From assembly GCF_000208745.1 (NCBI RefSeq), contig NC_030853.1:603948-667947 (forward strand): a stretch of DNA of 64,000 nt, given 5' to 3'. A model generated the notes under the pieces. It had not been told where the DNA came from. It saw nothing but the letters and a program-made list of their open reading frames with translations, and made no database searches. The stretch's first letter is position 1; every line of letters begins with the position of its first letter. Of this stretch, positions 50,476-61,006 are shown piece by piece. This DNA comes from Theobroma cacao (lineage: Eukaryota; Streptophyta; Magnoliopsida; Malvales; Malvaceae). The position numbers and the translations under genes were made by a program.

Positions 50476-52877
50476 ATGGGGATCGTTAGGACACAAGAAG
50501 AAGAGAATGAAAGAATGGAGTTTGAGGACTTCAGGCAGACTTTGGTTGCTTTTGCTGCCCTGGAAAGAAGAAAACAGAGTGAAGAATTCAAAGGCCTGAG
50601 CTCCCACAATGCCGACGTTGATCTTGAAGAGAAGCTTGTTTGTGTTACCAGTGGTGTTTCTTTCCTTGGACTTGCCATAGTTAACCGTCTCTTGCTCCGT
50701 GGATACTCTGTCCGGATCCTTGTTGATAACCAAGGTAAATATGTACCAACCATGACTTAAGAATTTAGTTGTTGAAAACAGCCTGGAACCCGACAAAGTT
50801 GGAAATTTTTGTAAGATTTCAGGTTCTTGTCAAAAAGTTTCTGTTTTCGGAAGACTATTATGGTCATAAAAATATATCGCTGTTAGTTGATATACTGTCT
50901 GATAGTTCTGACTTAATTGGCACCATGGGATTGATTCAAAATAATGCAGAAGATGTAGAGAAGCTGAGGGAGATGGAGAGATCAGGGGAGATGATGGCAT
51001 GTACGAACAAAATTTCTGTGGTCATGGCTAAGCCAACTGAAATCCAGGGGCTAATGGAGGCGTTTGATGGGTGTCGTGGCGTGTTTCATACCTCAGCTTT
51101 CGCTGACCCTGGTGGCATCTCTGGATATTCAGTGAGTTCTGTCATGTTTCTCCCATTTCTTGACTTTTTTTTTTTTCTATCCAATCATATAAAATTAGTC
51201 CCAAGAAGGTACTGTATGTAGTCCTGTATGAAATCTGCATAGCAAAATATGTGGTTGATACATGGAACACTAGAATCGTACTTTACTACTTAATCCTTCC
51301 CTACTGGGATAGTTTTATTCCAGATGCTATCACTAGTATATGAATGAATTCATTAGCTCCTACCAACCAAGTCTCATCAACTCCAGCAAAAGGTGAAAGA
51401 ACAGTTTTCTTAGTGCTTGTGCTATGGTAATAATTTATGAAGATTAGACAAAGATTGCTGTTTGCTACATTGCTATGTTTCTTACCTGTTTTTAACTATA
51501 TACTGTCAGTAAATTTCATAGGTAGGCAGCAAATTTTGGTCATAGTTTTAAGATGAAAGCTACAAGGAATGGGATGAAAAAGAAAGCTGAAAAGTTTAAT
51601 TGCTAAAAATGAGTGTGCCACTGCAAAAAGACATTCCTTCAGGACTTTATGTTGGGTTGGCCTACCAGGACCAGAGCATCAGTCTCCAATTTGGCTCTCA
51701 TTTAATATATGGTGGAGAAAACTTGGAGAAGTGCAGTCCAGTCATGTGGTCTAAATACATGCCACAATCATGAACTTCATGATACATCACGGTCTCCTCT
51801 CAACACCCTATATATGCTTTACCATCTTGTTTTGACACTCCCTAAGCACCAAGTTGAATCTTACTTTGAATTAGAAAATGATGCTACCCTAAGAAGTATA
51901 CTTTGGAATTGAAATTACATGCTCGTAATGTAGGAATAGTTTTCAAGAGTTGACATGAGCAGAATGTAAGAAAGTTATGTTTAACTGTTTGTGTTTGTTA
52001 GAAATCCATGGCTGAAATAGAAGTAAAGGCCAGTGAGAATGTGATGAAGGCATGTGCAAGAACTCCCTCTGTCAGGAATTGTGTGCTCACTTCTTCACTT
52101 TTGGCCTGCATATGGAGAGACAGCACCCAACATGATCTCCCCACTTTGGTTAACCATGATTGCTGGAGTGATGAATCACTCTGCATGGACAAAAAGGTAT
52201 AGTACATGCAAACTTGAAGTAGAAACCATCCATAGCTTTGAGATAAATACATGAGAGTTAATGGCATTTTCCTTCAAAATTTTGTTACTACTTTCTTACT
52301 TTTTCACTTAAAATGTGGTAGCTCTGGTATGCATTGGGGAAACTGAAAGCAGAGAAAGTTGCATGGAAAATAGCAGAGGAGATGGGCATAAAACTGACCA
52401 CCATCTGTCCAGGGCTCATTACAGGCCCTGAATTCTCCTTAAGAAATCCAACGGCAACAATAGCTTATCTTAAAGGTATTGTGTATTTGTTTTCAATTAT
52501 TCACTCTCTACTTTCAAATTTTCAATTACTAGTCAATAGTCATGAAAGCTAATTAGATCAGTAATTCATAATATCCAGGTGCCCAAGAAATGTATGCAGA
52601 TGGGTTGCTAGCAATTGTTGATGTAAGTAGATTGGCAGAGGCACATTTATCTGTGTTTGAGGAAATGAACAAGACAGCATTTGGAAGGTACATTTGCTTT
52701 GATCAAGTCATCAAGAGAGAGGAGGAAGCAGAGAAGTTGGCAAGGGAAATGGGGATGCCATCAAACAAGATCTGTGGAGATTCATTCGACATTATTCCTA
52801 CTCGCTTTGACTTGTCAAACAAGAAACTTACCAATCTTATGTCTAGGAAACTTAGATGTTGCTATGGTGAAAGTTAG
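50476..52877 (+). CDS. Cinnamoyl-CoA reductase-like NAD(P)-dependent dehydrogenase (SNL6-like)
   Basis: Five exons, 50476-50734, 50950-51131, 52002-52196, 52322-52475 and 52579-52877, give 362 residues. It belongs to the extended short-chain dehydrogenase superfamily near CCR and dihydroflavonol reductase. The catalytic Tyr-x3-Lys is Tyr215-ALG-Lys219, with the usual serine in LTSS (176-179). The nucleotide-binding loop near residue 58 reads VTSGVSFLG instead of the canonical TGxxGxxG; only the last glycine is kept in place. It also has a roughly 50-residue N-terminal extension, EFEDFRQTL and so on, absent from true CCRs and typical of the SNL6-like group, a rice member of which affects defence and lignin. 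The true CCR signature NWYCYGK is not present, so reduction of cinnamoyl-CoA should not be assumed. Confidence 0.88.
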
Positions 52878-54700
52878 CCCAAGTTAGCTTTCCCTTGGAC
52901 TATGCTTTTATCAGCAAAACAGAGAAGAACAATGTTTCCCACTGTCCATTTTCTAAATGAAGATAAACCAGGGGTCCATCTTCTTAAAAGTAAGCTGCAT
53001 TTTCACTTGTAAAGAGTATTTTAGCTTATTCAAGTTCACTGATCAAACCAAATAGGATTAATGCATGAATGACTTGAAGGCCATATATGAAATAAGTTAT
53101 TCATAAGGCAAAGGTCCATGGCATTTCTCCAATGACTTGCGTGGTTAAGGTCCACAAGTATAGGTGACAAATTGTCAAACGCTGCAACCTTAAGCTGCAC
53201 CGTCCATTGGATCTTAGTCCTTATCCCTCACCTGGGATCACCTAAGTCTCAAGTTAGTTTTGGTGTTAGGTTCCTTTTAGAAAAACTTGTGTCTACATTT
53301 CTGTTGTAATTTTGATAATTTGATTCGGGTGCATGAATTAGAAGGAATAGATATTCAAACTAAACACTGAATATGCTTGTTTTATCAACATTTATTAGCT
53401 ACAGAGCATGCAAAGTTGGAAACATGTCACAATCTATCAGTATTCCATGGTCTGGACAGGATCAAAATATGGAGTCAAGCCTGCCCTACATCACATGACG
53501 ACTATGAAGTACTCCAATTGAGAAAGTGTATTTCTGGTTTGATTCATTGAGGAAAGTGAAAGGGAATAAACACAGAAAGGTGTTGTGATTTTCAAGCTAT
53601 GGAAGATTGGTTTTAGAAATGGCTAAGAACTATGTTTGAAAAACATGGCTAATTCTATAAACTTGTTAATTGATTTTCTTACTTTGTGAGTGGCTATGTA
53701 GAAATGAGACAACAAAGCAACAGCTTCAGCAGAATTCCAAGTTAGGTTTGTGTAAACTAGAAATCTTCCTCAAGTTAGTGAAACTGTTACATGACGTGGT
53801 TAGCTCTGGAACACTTCTGGATGTGACCAATGGATTGAATTCCATCTGTTTTTGAATTTGGAAGAAGAGAGATTTGAGCCTGTCTTTTATGCAGAGACAT
53901 CCTGCATCAACTAATGAGCTAAATGCTCTTAATCTAATTGAGTTGAATTTTATTATCATCAACTCATCATACCTGAGCTAAATGTTCTTAATCTAATTGA
54001 GTTGGATTTTATTGCCATCCACTCATCATACCTAAGAGTGTATCTAGAACTTACCTAACATACCTACAATTGATATTTAAAGCTAGGTGTCTCATTAGCA
54101 TTGATATCTACAATGTTGCTACGGATTATTTGCCATGGACAAGATGAATGATTGAGCTTTTTCTGGATTTTATCAATGTTGGCTTGGTTTCAATCAGATT
54201 TTCTTCAGTTTGGGTTACATTTTTTTATTTGATAATAGATAAGTAATGGTAGTTACAATCCATTCAAATTGGGCTTCAACCAAATTTCTTATGTTGAGGT
54301 TAGAGTCAAGTAAAAAATTGAACTTAAAATTAAAAGTAAAATTGGGCAAAGTCAAGATTGAGTTTCAAGTAATTGTACACCTATCTGTTATTTCTATGTT
54401 ATTTTTTAAAGATCTTAATGTGAAATATATTTAATAAAATATTCAAACCATATAAATATTTAATTATTATCCAAACATATAATAAACATTACTCGTTAAA
54501 TACTAAATTATAATAAATATATTTTATTAATAAATTAAAATTAAATTCATAAAAGTAGATTAAAATTTACAGTCTTGTATGTAGAAAAGTAAAATTTTAT
54601 ATTAAAATTTATTACTCACAATGAAAGATGATGCAGGATGAATAATCACCTAATAATCAATTTCAAGAAATAAAATGTCATTCCCAAATCCCAACCCAAA
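52878..54700. other. Intergenic DNA downstream of the reductase-like gene
   Basis: No gene is recognised in 1.8 kb. The start should hold the reductase 3' end. The short plus and minus frames around 53670-53962 have no family signature. A 59-base tandem duplication lies at 53916-54033, and the sequence is AT-rich after 54400. Confidence 0.45.
53916..54033. repeat. Two-copy 59-base tandem repeat
   Basis: Copy 1 (53916-53974) and copy 2 (53975-54033) both begin GAGCTAAATG, share TCTTAATCTAATTGAGTTG, and end ACTCATCATACCT. They differ at about five positions, so the duplication is not very recent. Confidence 0.85.
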
Positions 54701-54955
54701 AGAAAAATAAAATCTTTTAAGAGAATTGGAAGGGCTCAGAGAGTTGCTATCTCTGCTCAAAGAAAAGATTTTACAAGCTTTTCTCATACAAGAGGTGTCA
54801 GAACTTATAAAGCACTCTTCATCTTCGCCCTCTTATCGTAAAACAAAACATAAATGACTCCAGAAAAAAACCCAGAAAGCAGAACAAAAAATTTGAAGAA
54901 GAAAGTGCAGGAATGGATTTGATGGCGGCCGCTGCTATTAGGGTTCTAGCGTTTC
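54701..54955 (-). ncRNA. Possible non-coding or decayed transcript under the 55.0-kb promoter
   Basis: This is the stretch expected to be transcribed from the promoter just upstream. It has no open frame of useful length in the transcribed direction. A small inverted repeat (AGAGATAGCAACTCTCT on the minus strand, near 54750) is present. C/D-box-like words (GATGAAG and CTGA) occur near 54830-54800, but too close together for an ordinary snoRNA. The class is undetermined; a decayed gene is equally possible. Confidence 0.2.
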
Positions 54956-55124
54956 GATTGTGATTGGAAGAACACTGGTGGGACTATTTATCGATTCTTT
55001 TATGGGCCTTTTGGGTCATGAGCTTCTATCAGCAATTTCAAGACCAGCTAAATAGGCCCAACTGTTCAAATTTGGGCCCCAAAAAGTCTAGCTAAAAGAT
55101 TGCAGATCGACGAATGTTTGGGCC
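54937..55124 (-). promoter_or_regulatory. Housekeeping-type promoter with no recognised gene behind it
   Basis: Read on the minus strand, four site II elements (TGGGCC or its complement GGCCCA) lie at 55119-55124, 55073-55078, 55055-55060 and 55003-55008. A TATA-like GATAAATAG follows at 54992-54984, and a telo-box-like AACCCTAA at 54945-54938 would sit close to the transcription start. This combination is typical of plant ribosomal-protein and snoRNA promoters. Downstream, near 54930, is GCGGCCGCC, but no long open frame follows. Confidence 0.5.
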
Positions 55125-55513
55125 CGAAAAAGGGTAAACGTTGGGTCCAAACCCTTCATCTCGTTCGTTATTAATAATGAAGAACATGGTTTTGATTAAT
55201 CTAAAGAGCTTGTTCTTGGTGCTTTTTGTAGTATAAAATATCATAATGGGTTTAAGAAATTGAATATTTAAAGGTTGATAGATTAAGGAAAGGAAGAGAG
55301 AAGTTCTGCTTATAGTAATAACCCCAACCTTTCCTTTATGTAAAAAGTTAACAAACAATATCAAGTCTCTACCCATTAATAATCATATATCAGAGACTTA
55401 AATCCCACACGATTCAGTTTGGATTAAGATTAAAACAAGACCCAATTAGGAAGTTTAACTAAATGCAATAAATATTTAACAATAAGTTCGGTATGAGTAA
55501 GACAACTATAAGA

Positions 55514-56193
55514 GTAGACTTGACAATTTTGAACACGACACGTTAACACGACAGGAGAAGATATGGGGATAAACAGATTTTGGGTTTGGTCTTAACGTAT
55601 TTCGTATCTAATCGTGTCTGACACGTTAAGACAAGAAAATAAACATGTTTAAAACATGCTTACTTAATCGTGTTATCGTGTTTAATCATGTTATCGTGTT
55701 TAAACGTGTATACGTGACACATTTATTAATCTATTAAAAATTAATAATTAAAAACTATTTTAACTTTATATAAATAATTTTAAATAATTATTTTAATAAA
55801 TTTTTTTAATTTTATAAAGGGTATAATGTAATTATACATACTCAACTCTAATTTTTAACTTTTGGTGATTATTTGATGTTATTATTATTTTTGTTTTATT
55901 ACAATTATTTTTATAATTATAGATTTTAAATTTAAATAATAAAATTATATTTAATTGTAAATAGTTTTATTTAATCTTGTTAAACTTGTTAATCGTGTTA
56001 TTAATCGTGTATTGACATGTTTAATAAACGTATTAATCGTGTCGTGTTGTGTTACATGTGTATTAAATATATACGTGTACGTGTTTTAAATCTAAGATAC
56101 GAATATTAAACGTGTCGTGTTCGTGTTTAGTTTTAACGTGTTTCGTATCTAATCGTGTCTGACATGTTTACGATACATTAACACGAATTGCCA
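55514..56193. repeat. CACG-rich dispersed element, copy B (inverted relative to copy A)
   Basis: Its reverse complement follows copy A (34418-35105) from end to end, with the same AT-rich centre. Near each end it has a version of TTAACGTRTTTCGTATCTAA followed by TCGTGTCTGACA (starts near 55593 and 56133), in direct orientation. This short direct repeat at both ends is the best structural clue. No open frame or transposase was seen. Confidence 0.7.
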
Positions 56194-59100
56194 TATCTAT
56201 AAAAGAGTAAGTTATATTTGATATACTATCAATGCATTAATCTCATGCATGATTTTGATGGATATGAATATACACTCATTGTGCATGTAATATAAGTTTT
56301 TGTTAGAGTAGAGAGGCAATCATTTAATGAGATAGATAATTTTCTATAATTTTCACTTTGCTTGCTTCCTACGCCATATAAAAGCCCAAAGTTGGATGAT
56401 ATATAAAGGTCGGAAAGTGAAATCTAAGGACTTAACAAAACCTTAGTGCAAGTGCGAAGCTTGATTACCTTCTTGATTTTGCTAGAAAATTTCTTGGGTT
56501 TGGGGTCCAAATCAGGTATGAGATTCACCTGACAAAGGGCGGTGGAGGAGGAAGAAAGTACCCCCATGGCCATGAAGTGATGACCAGAAGCCAAAAGTCC
56601 CCCATCCCGACTTTCTTTAATCAAGGTCTGAATGTGGATGCACGTGTGTTCCCCCCTTCTCTCACGTGCATGAGTCATGCAATAAAAGTTAGAAGAGAAA
56701 CAAACCAACTGTGAGAAGTGGGGAAAGAGGTTGATGATAAAGAGTAAAAAGAGAGGGACAATTTCCTATATTCGCTGTCATCGGGACTCATCAAAAAGAA
56801 ATATAGCATACTCCCCCATCTGATCTCTCTCTCTTTTCAACAAACTTTTTTAATGCTTCTCTCTTCATTTTTCTGCATTACCAAATTGTTTTACAGTTTT
56901 TAAGAAAGGGTTTCTAGTCATTTGAAATAGATTAAAATAAAAAACCCAGAGTCCAGAAGAGAGAGAGAGAGACAGAGAGAGCTCTGCTCTGATTCCCTTC
57001 TTGTGGAAATGCTACATAACCCAGAGCTTGAATCTCATTGTCATTTTGAGATCAGAGCAAAGCTTACAGACAAGTTCAACAAACAGTCCCCTGCATTTTA
57101 CTCATCAGAGAGATATATCTTCAAGTTTCAGGTGGAAAAAGCACAAACTAGCCAGCTAGCTAACAACACAGGTAAGATTTATGTCATGACATTAATTATG
57201 AATTCAATGGTTTCATTTACTATATATTTATACCGAAAATGATAGCATAATGGAAAGTTCATATGAACCTCTTTTTGCCTTTACAAATGACTGTACTTTT
57301 TGGAATAGTACATTAGGGTTTCATGATTAAAACATAGAAAGAATCTGTTTTTCTGTAGATTACAGTACATTATATCCAATATTGTTGCCATGGGCTGGAT
57401 CCCACCACAACTATTAGTGCATTGCCTGTGGATCCCACTACAAAATTTTCCTGTTCTGGGGTTCCTTGTTAGGTTAATGTTTTCTTTCATTAACAGTATA
57501 GTTAATTGCCTTGATGATTAATCCAATTTTCCTTCCTTCATTCTTTTGCATGGTTGAATTATGAGTCATCCTTTTGCCATTTTCTTGGGTTAAGTTAGAA
57601 TAGTTTTCTGGATGGTTTAGGATTGTTCTTTCGACTGTAAGGATTGTTCTTTTAACTATAAGCATTGTTCTTTCTCCTCCTCCTCTTTTTCATAGATAAA
57701 ACATGAAAGCAAAAATGTTATCCAAACGACATTTCAACCCGTTAATTCCAGAGAAAGTCAAGTCCTTATCGAACTTAAACTCTGAGATTTGACATCTACC
57801 TGCTTTGAAGCAAGCACGCATGGTACTTAATTTGCCATTGACTCTAATAAATACATTGTTGTTGTCTCCATTTCTTGGCTGTAATGTCACTAATCTGTCC
57901 ATTATTACTATAAACTACTTTCAAATCTGTTATAGAATATGTGGCTACCTTCTTGTCGTAAGCAATGAACGACATACATAGGACAGCCTAGTTAGCTTAA
58001 CTAAAATCCTAGTCAAAACTATCTTCAAATAGGCGCAGAAAAACAAATGAAAAAGCAGATTCCAATGCAGATTTGTACTACTATTTTATTGCATTTATTT
58101 ACAGTTTTTCCATTTCATCTGCTGCCTTTTCAACATGGGCCACGTAGTTGGCCCATTTTTCTACTCTTTAACCCCCACGTGAACCCAGAATCCTTCCAAC
58201 TTGTCTGTAAACCTATATATATATTTCAGTACAACTTAAATTTCACTCTCAACCTATACTCCATATTCTTAGATGGACCCTGTTGTGGATTATGAAAGAA
58301 AAACCAGTAATTACCATGCAATCTGACAAGATAAATCTCCATGTAAATTAGGGTATTTGGTCTGAATCTAGACATCTAAGTTGTAACCAAGAACAAAAAC
58401 AAAAAGTTAAGGGAAGAAAATGATCCAAGTAATAGTTGCACATGGAAAGGAAAAGCTATATTCCCGCAAGGCAATTGAATGTGGAAGATGAAGAGTCCCT
58501 ATTCATGGGGACAGAGCAAGAGTTGTTGCAAAGCTCAAATAGGTATGGGGGACATGAAGTTATTGGATTTTTAATTTAAAGGTAAAAACAAATTTTTCAT
58601 CAACGGGGTTTCTGTCTCTGCTGTCTCGTCTTAGTCACAATTCCATTTTCATTCTCTCCCCCACCTTCCCTTCCCTCCCCTTTTATGTTACATTTCCTTT
58701 CTATCTTTTCTTTTCCCAAGTTACTAACTTACCCCTCTTCACACACACTAACTCTCACCTTTGGAAATGGGTTCTTTTGTCATTTGGGAATCTTCCCATT
58801 CTTGTCAACCTGCTAAATTAGGGAGGTTTAGGTAATATCACGAATTGAACCAAATATGTACACTTAAACCACACGCTCCCGAACCTCGAACTCTCGCCCA
58901 CTCTCCTTTCATGTCAAACTCCCATTGGTGCTCACCATCCACATCCCACTTCAGAGCGTAAGATTTCACTTACCTCTGAGTGTTTGAATTATTACTGGGA
59001 TAAATGCATGAAAGAAAAAGAAATCTAACGCCTTAGTTTCCCATACGTATAACTTTAAAAAAAAAAAGAAAAAAAATCAGAAATTCTAAGGTTCTTATAA

Positions 59101-59250
59101 GCCTGAATGCAGAGGGTATATTCAATGCGTTAGATTTGGAGAGAGAAATGAGAGAAATCAAAGGTTTTTGATTTTTGTTTTGCAGGGGGGTTTTGTTTAT
59201 GATTACTATATATATATACAAGGTGAGAATTATCCAAGAAGAAAAATCAA
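56194..59250. other. Intergenic DNA, possibly with unrecognised transcription units
   Basis: No gene is recognised with confidence in 3 kb. A plus-strand frame at 57003-57242 starts METLHNPE-like sequence (MEMLHNPELESH) after a GAGA-rich leader and reaches a good donor, ACACAG|GTAAG, at 57172, but no following exon could be found. A minus-strand frame at 56424-56708 is Ser/Lys-rich and unrecognised. At 58135-58156 an inverted repeat of ATGGGCCA with a G-box and TATA tract downstream looks like a promoter. The region may also hold a distant leader of the gene at 59251. Confidence 0.4.
58135..58222 (+). promoter_or_regulatory. Promoter-like cluster: GGCCCA palindrome, G-box, TATA tract
   Basis: ATGGGCCA (58135-58142) and TGGCCCAT (58149-58156) form an 8-base inverted repeat around CGTAGT, each arm holding a site II core. 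CCACGTGAAC follows near 58177, and a TATATATATATA tract starts near 58214. The spacing resembles a plus-strand plant promoter, but only a very short frame (17 codons at about 58273) follows directly. Confidence 0.35.
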
Positions 59251-59775
59251 ATGGAGTATAATTCACCTCGAGTTTCACGTAAAGTACGAGGAGGACCCAC
59301 ATGGAAGAGCAGGTACGCCGTCGACGAAGGTGGGGATTTCATAGAGTGTTCTGGCAAGTATTGTCGATCATGCACCGCTGGAGTGATTGCTGACTGTGTG
59401 GCACTCTGTTGTTGCCCTTGTGCCGTGCTCGATCTCTTGACGCTCGCATTGGTTAAAGTCCCATGGAAAATGGGGAGGAGGTGTTTGGGTCTGGGGAAGA
59501 AGAAGAGAAAGAAGGTGGAAATGAAGAGAAAATGTAAGACAAGCTGTTGTTGTTGTAGTACTAGTGGTGGTGGTGATCATCAGGTTGGGGATGGGAATTT
59601 GAGAGAAAGGGTAAGGGTAGAAGAGGGAATGTGGGAATTTCCAACAGCATTTGCAGAAGAGAAAGAAGAAGAAATAGGGAATTTGAGTGCAAGGCTTGAA
59701 GCTGAGAGAGTTTGGTTAGAGTTGTATCAGGTTGGTCATTTGGGTTTTGGGAGGGTTTCTTTCACTGGTATTTAA
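59251..59775 (+). CDS. Cys-rich plant-specific protein of unknown function, possible membrane association
   Basis: A single open frame of 174 codons without introns. Residues 33-57 are packed with cysteine (33, 38, 41, 49, 53-55 and 57) and lead into a hydrophobic stretch, VLDLLTLALVKVPW (59-72), so the segment may be membrane-embedded or lipid-modified. A basic patch (81-95) and a second Cys run (99-102) follow. The segment from CSGKYCRSC through PWKMGRRCLG is shared with a small family of uncharacterised dicot proteins that I recognise but cannot name by function. The C-terminal part is acidic with a possible short helix. A TATA tract at 59206-59217 lies only about 35 bases upstream; a leader intron is an alternative (acceptor-like TGCAG near 59185). 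Confidence 0.75.
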   Translation: MEYNSPRVSRKVRGGPTWKSRYAVDEGGDFIECSGKYCRSCTAGVIADCVALCCCPCAVLDLLTLALVKVPWKMGRRCLGLGKKKRKKVEMKRKCKTSCCCCSTSGGGDHQVGDGNLRERVRVEEGMWEFPTAFAEEKEEEIGNLSARLEAERVWLELYQVGHLGFGRVSFTGI

Positions 59776-60922
59776 TCTGTTTAGGCTTTCTTCAATACAA
59801 AAATTGTGCAATTACATTGTTGTTTGGATTGTAAAGTTTCATAACATTTTTTTTAGGAGCTGTTTTGGGGGTAGGAATTAACATAAAAAAATATTTAATT
59901 AAGCTGGTAATTTGTAAAAAAAATGTGATATGGTAGTAATTTTTATTGTTCAAGGCCATTAACATAACAGCAAATGTTCTTTGCTCCTTTTGTTTGGGTC
60001 TTGAAAATCATAGAGAGAAAAAAAATGCATTAAAATTTGGGTGTTGATCCACTAGGCTTAAAGTTTTCTTCTAATTGATTGATGTTGATAAATTGGTATA
60101 GCTAAATTCCTTTTAATTTCAAAACAAAGATTATAGAAACAACATTTAGACTTGTTTTAAAGCTTCATTTGAGCTCCATCCTTCTACTTTGTATATACCA
60201 AAGCATAGCAAATTTTTCAAGCCAACCTTGAGCATTATAGTTACTTAATAGAATTTCTCTACCCTCAATCAACTTAACTCTTAACCCTTCTAGCTTGGCT
60301 AAGAGAAACTATAACTTAACAGAAAGTATTTGTGTTAGGCAAGATTTAAACCTTTAATCCAAAATTGAACCTAAACTATAAGTTATTAACCTGTAGCTTT
60401 GGGTTCTTTTAAGACACTTTTATAAATTTACTATCTGAATCTGTCTCAAACCTGAATTAAGATACCTGTACTTTATATAATCAGGTCAAAGATTCACGGA
60501 TATTCAATTACAAGGTGCCCATTACCGTCCCTTCCTTTTTGTTACAAAAAAAAAAAACAATCTTAAATTAATGTTGTGATTTACTTAATTGGGCCCATAT
60601 TGACCTACCTGGTTTTCTGGGCTAGAAGTAAGGGGCCCTAGCCCATGGGTTAAATCTGTAAAGGCCCAAATTGCCAATATTTGTGTACATTCTTAAATGA
60701 AAAGTTACAAAGAAGACAAAAGTACGGCCCGCCAGTTTTAGGCAAAAGATGACGTCATTTCTTCAAATCTGCCGGGTTGGATTATAACCGCAAAAGTACA
60801 CGATAGCATTTTCCTCTTAGTAATCCTTATCATACACGTGATGCGCACTACTCTCACATTTAACGTCCCTCACAGAGCCTTTCGTGTCTCCAAAAGCTAG
60901 AGAGTTCCAAAAAGCTGACATT

Positions 60923-60960
<38 letters not shown>

Positions 60961-61006
60961 GTAGTTACCAAGTGAGTTAGTGGTTCAGTGAGTTGGGAGT
61001 GAAAAG
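59776..61006 (+). promoter_or_regulatory. Upstream region of the universal stress protein gene
   Basis: No gene is recognised. Site II-type elements occur as TTGGGCCCAT near 60590 and AAAGGCCCAAAT near 60660. ATGACGTCAT, a perfect 10-base palindrome with a TGACGTCA bZIP core, lies at 60749-60758. CACGTG occurs at about 60836. A (GA)n tract at 60931-60957 lies in the predicted leader just before the ATG. This mixture suggests both housekeeping and stress-inducible control. Confidence 0.5.
60931..60957 (+). repeat. (GA)n tract in the predicted 5' leader of the universal stress protein gene
   Basis: Thirteen GA units plus one base, about 50 bases before the start codon. GA tracts in plant leaders are binding sites for BBR/BPC GAGA factors. 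Confidence 0.9.

Noticed and set aside
54795..54835. C/D-box snoRNA suggested by GATGAAG and CTGA words
   Set aside because: The boxes are only about 25 bases apart with no terminal stem; too short for an ordinary snoRNA, so only a low-confidence ncRNA region is listed.
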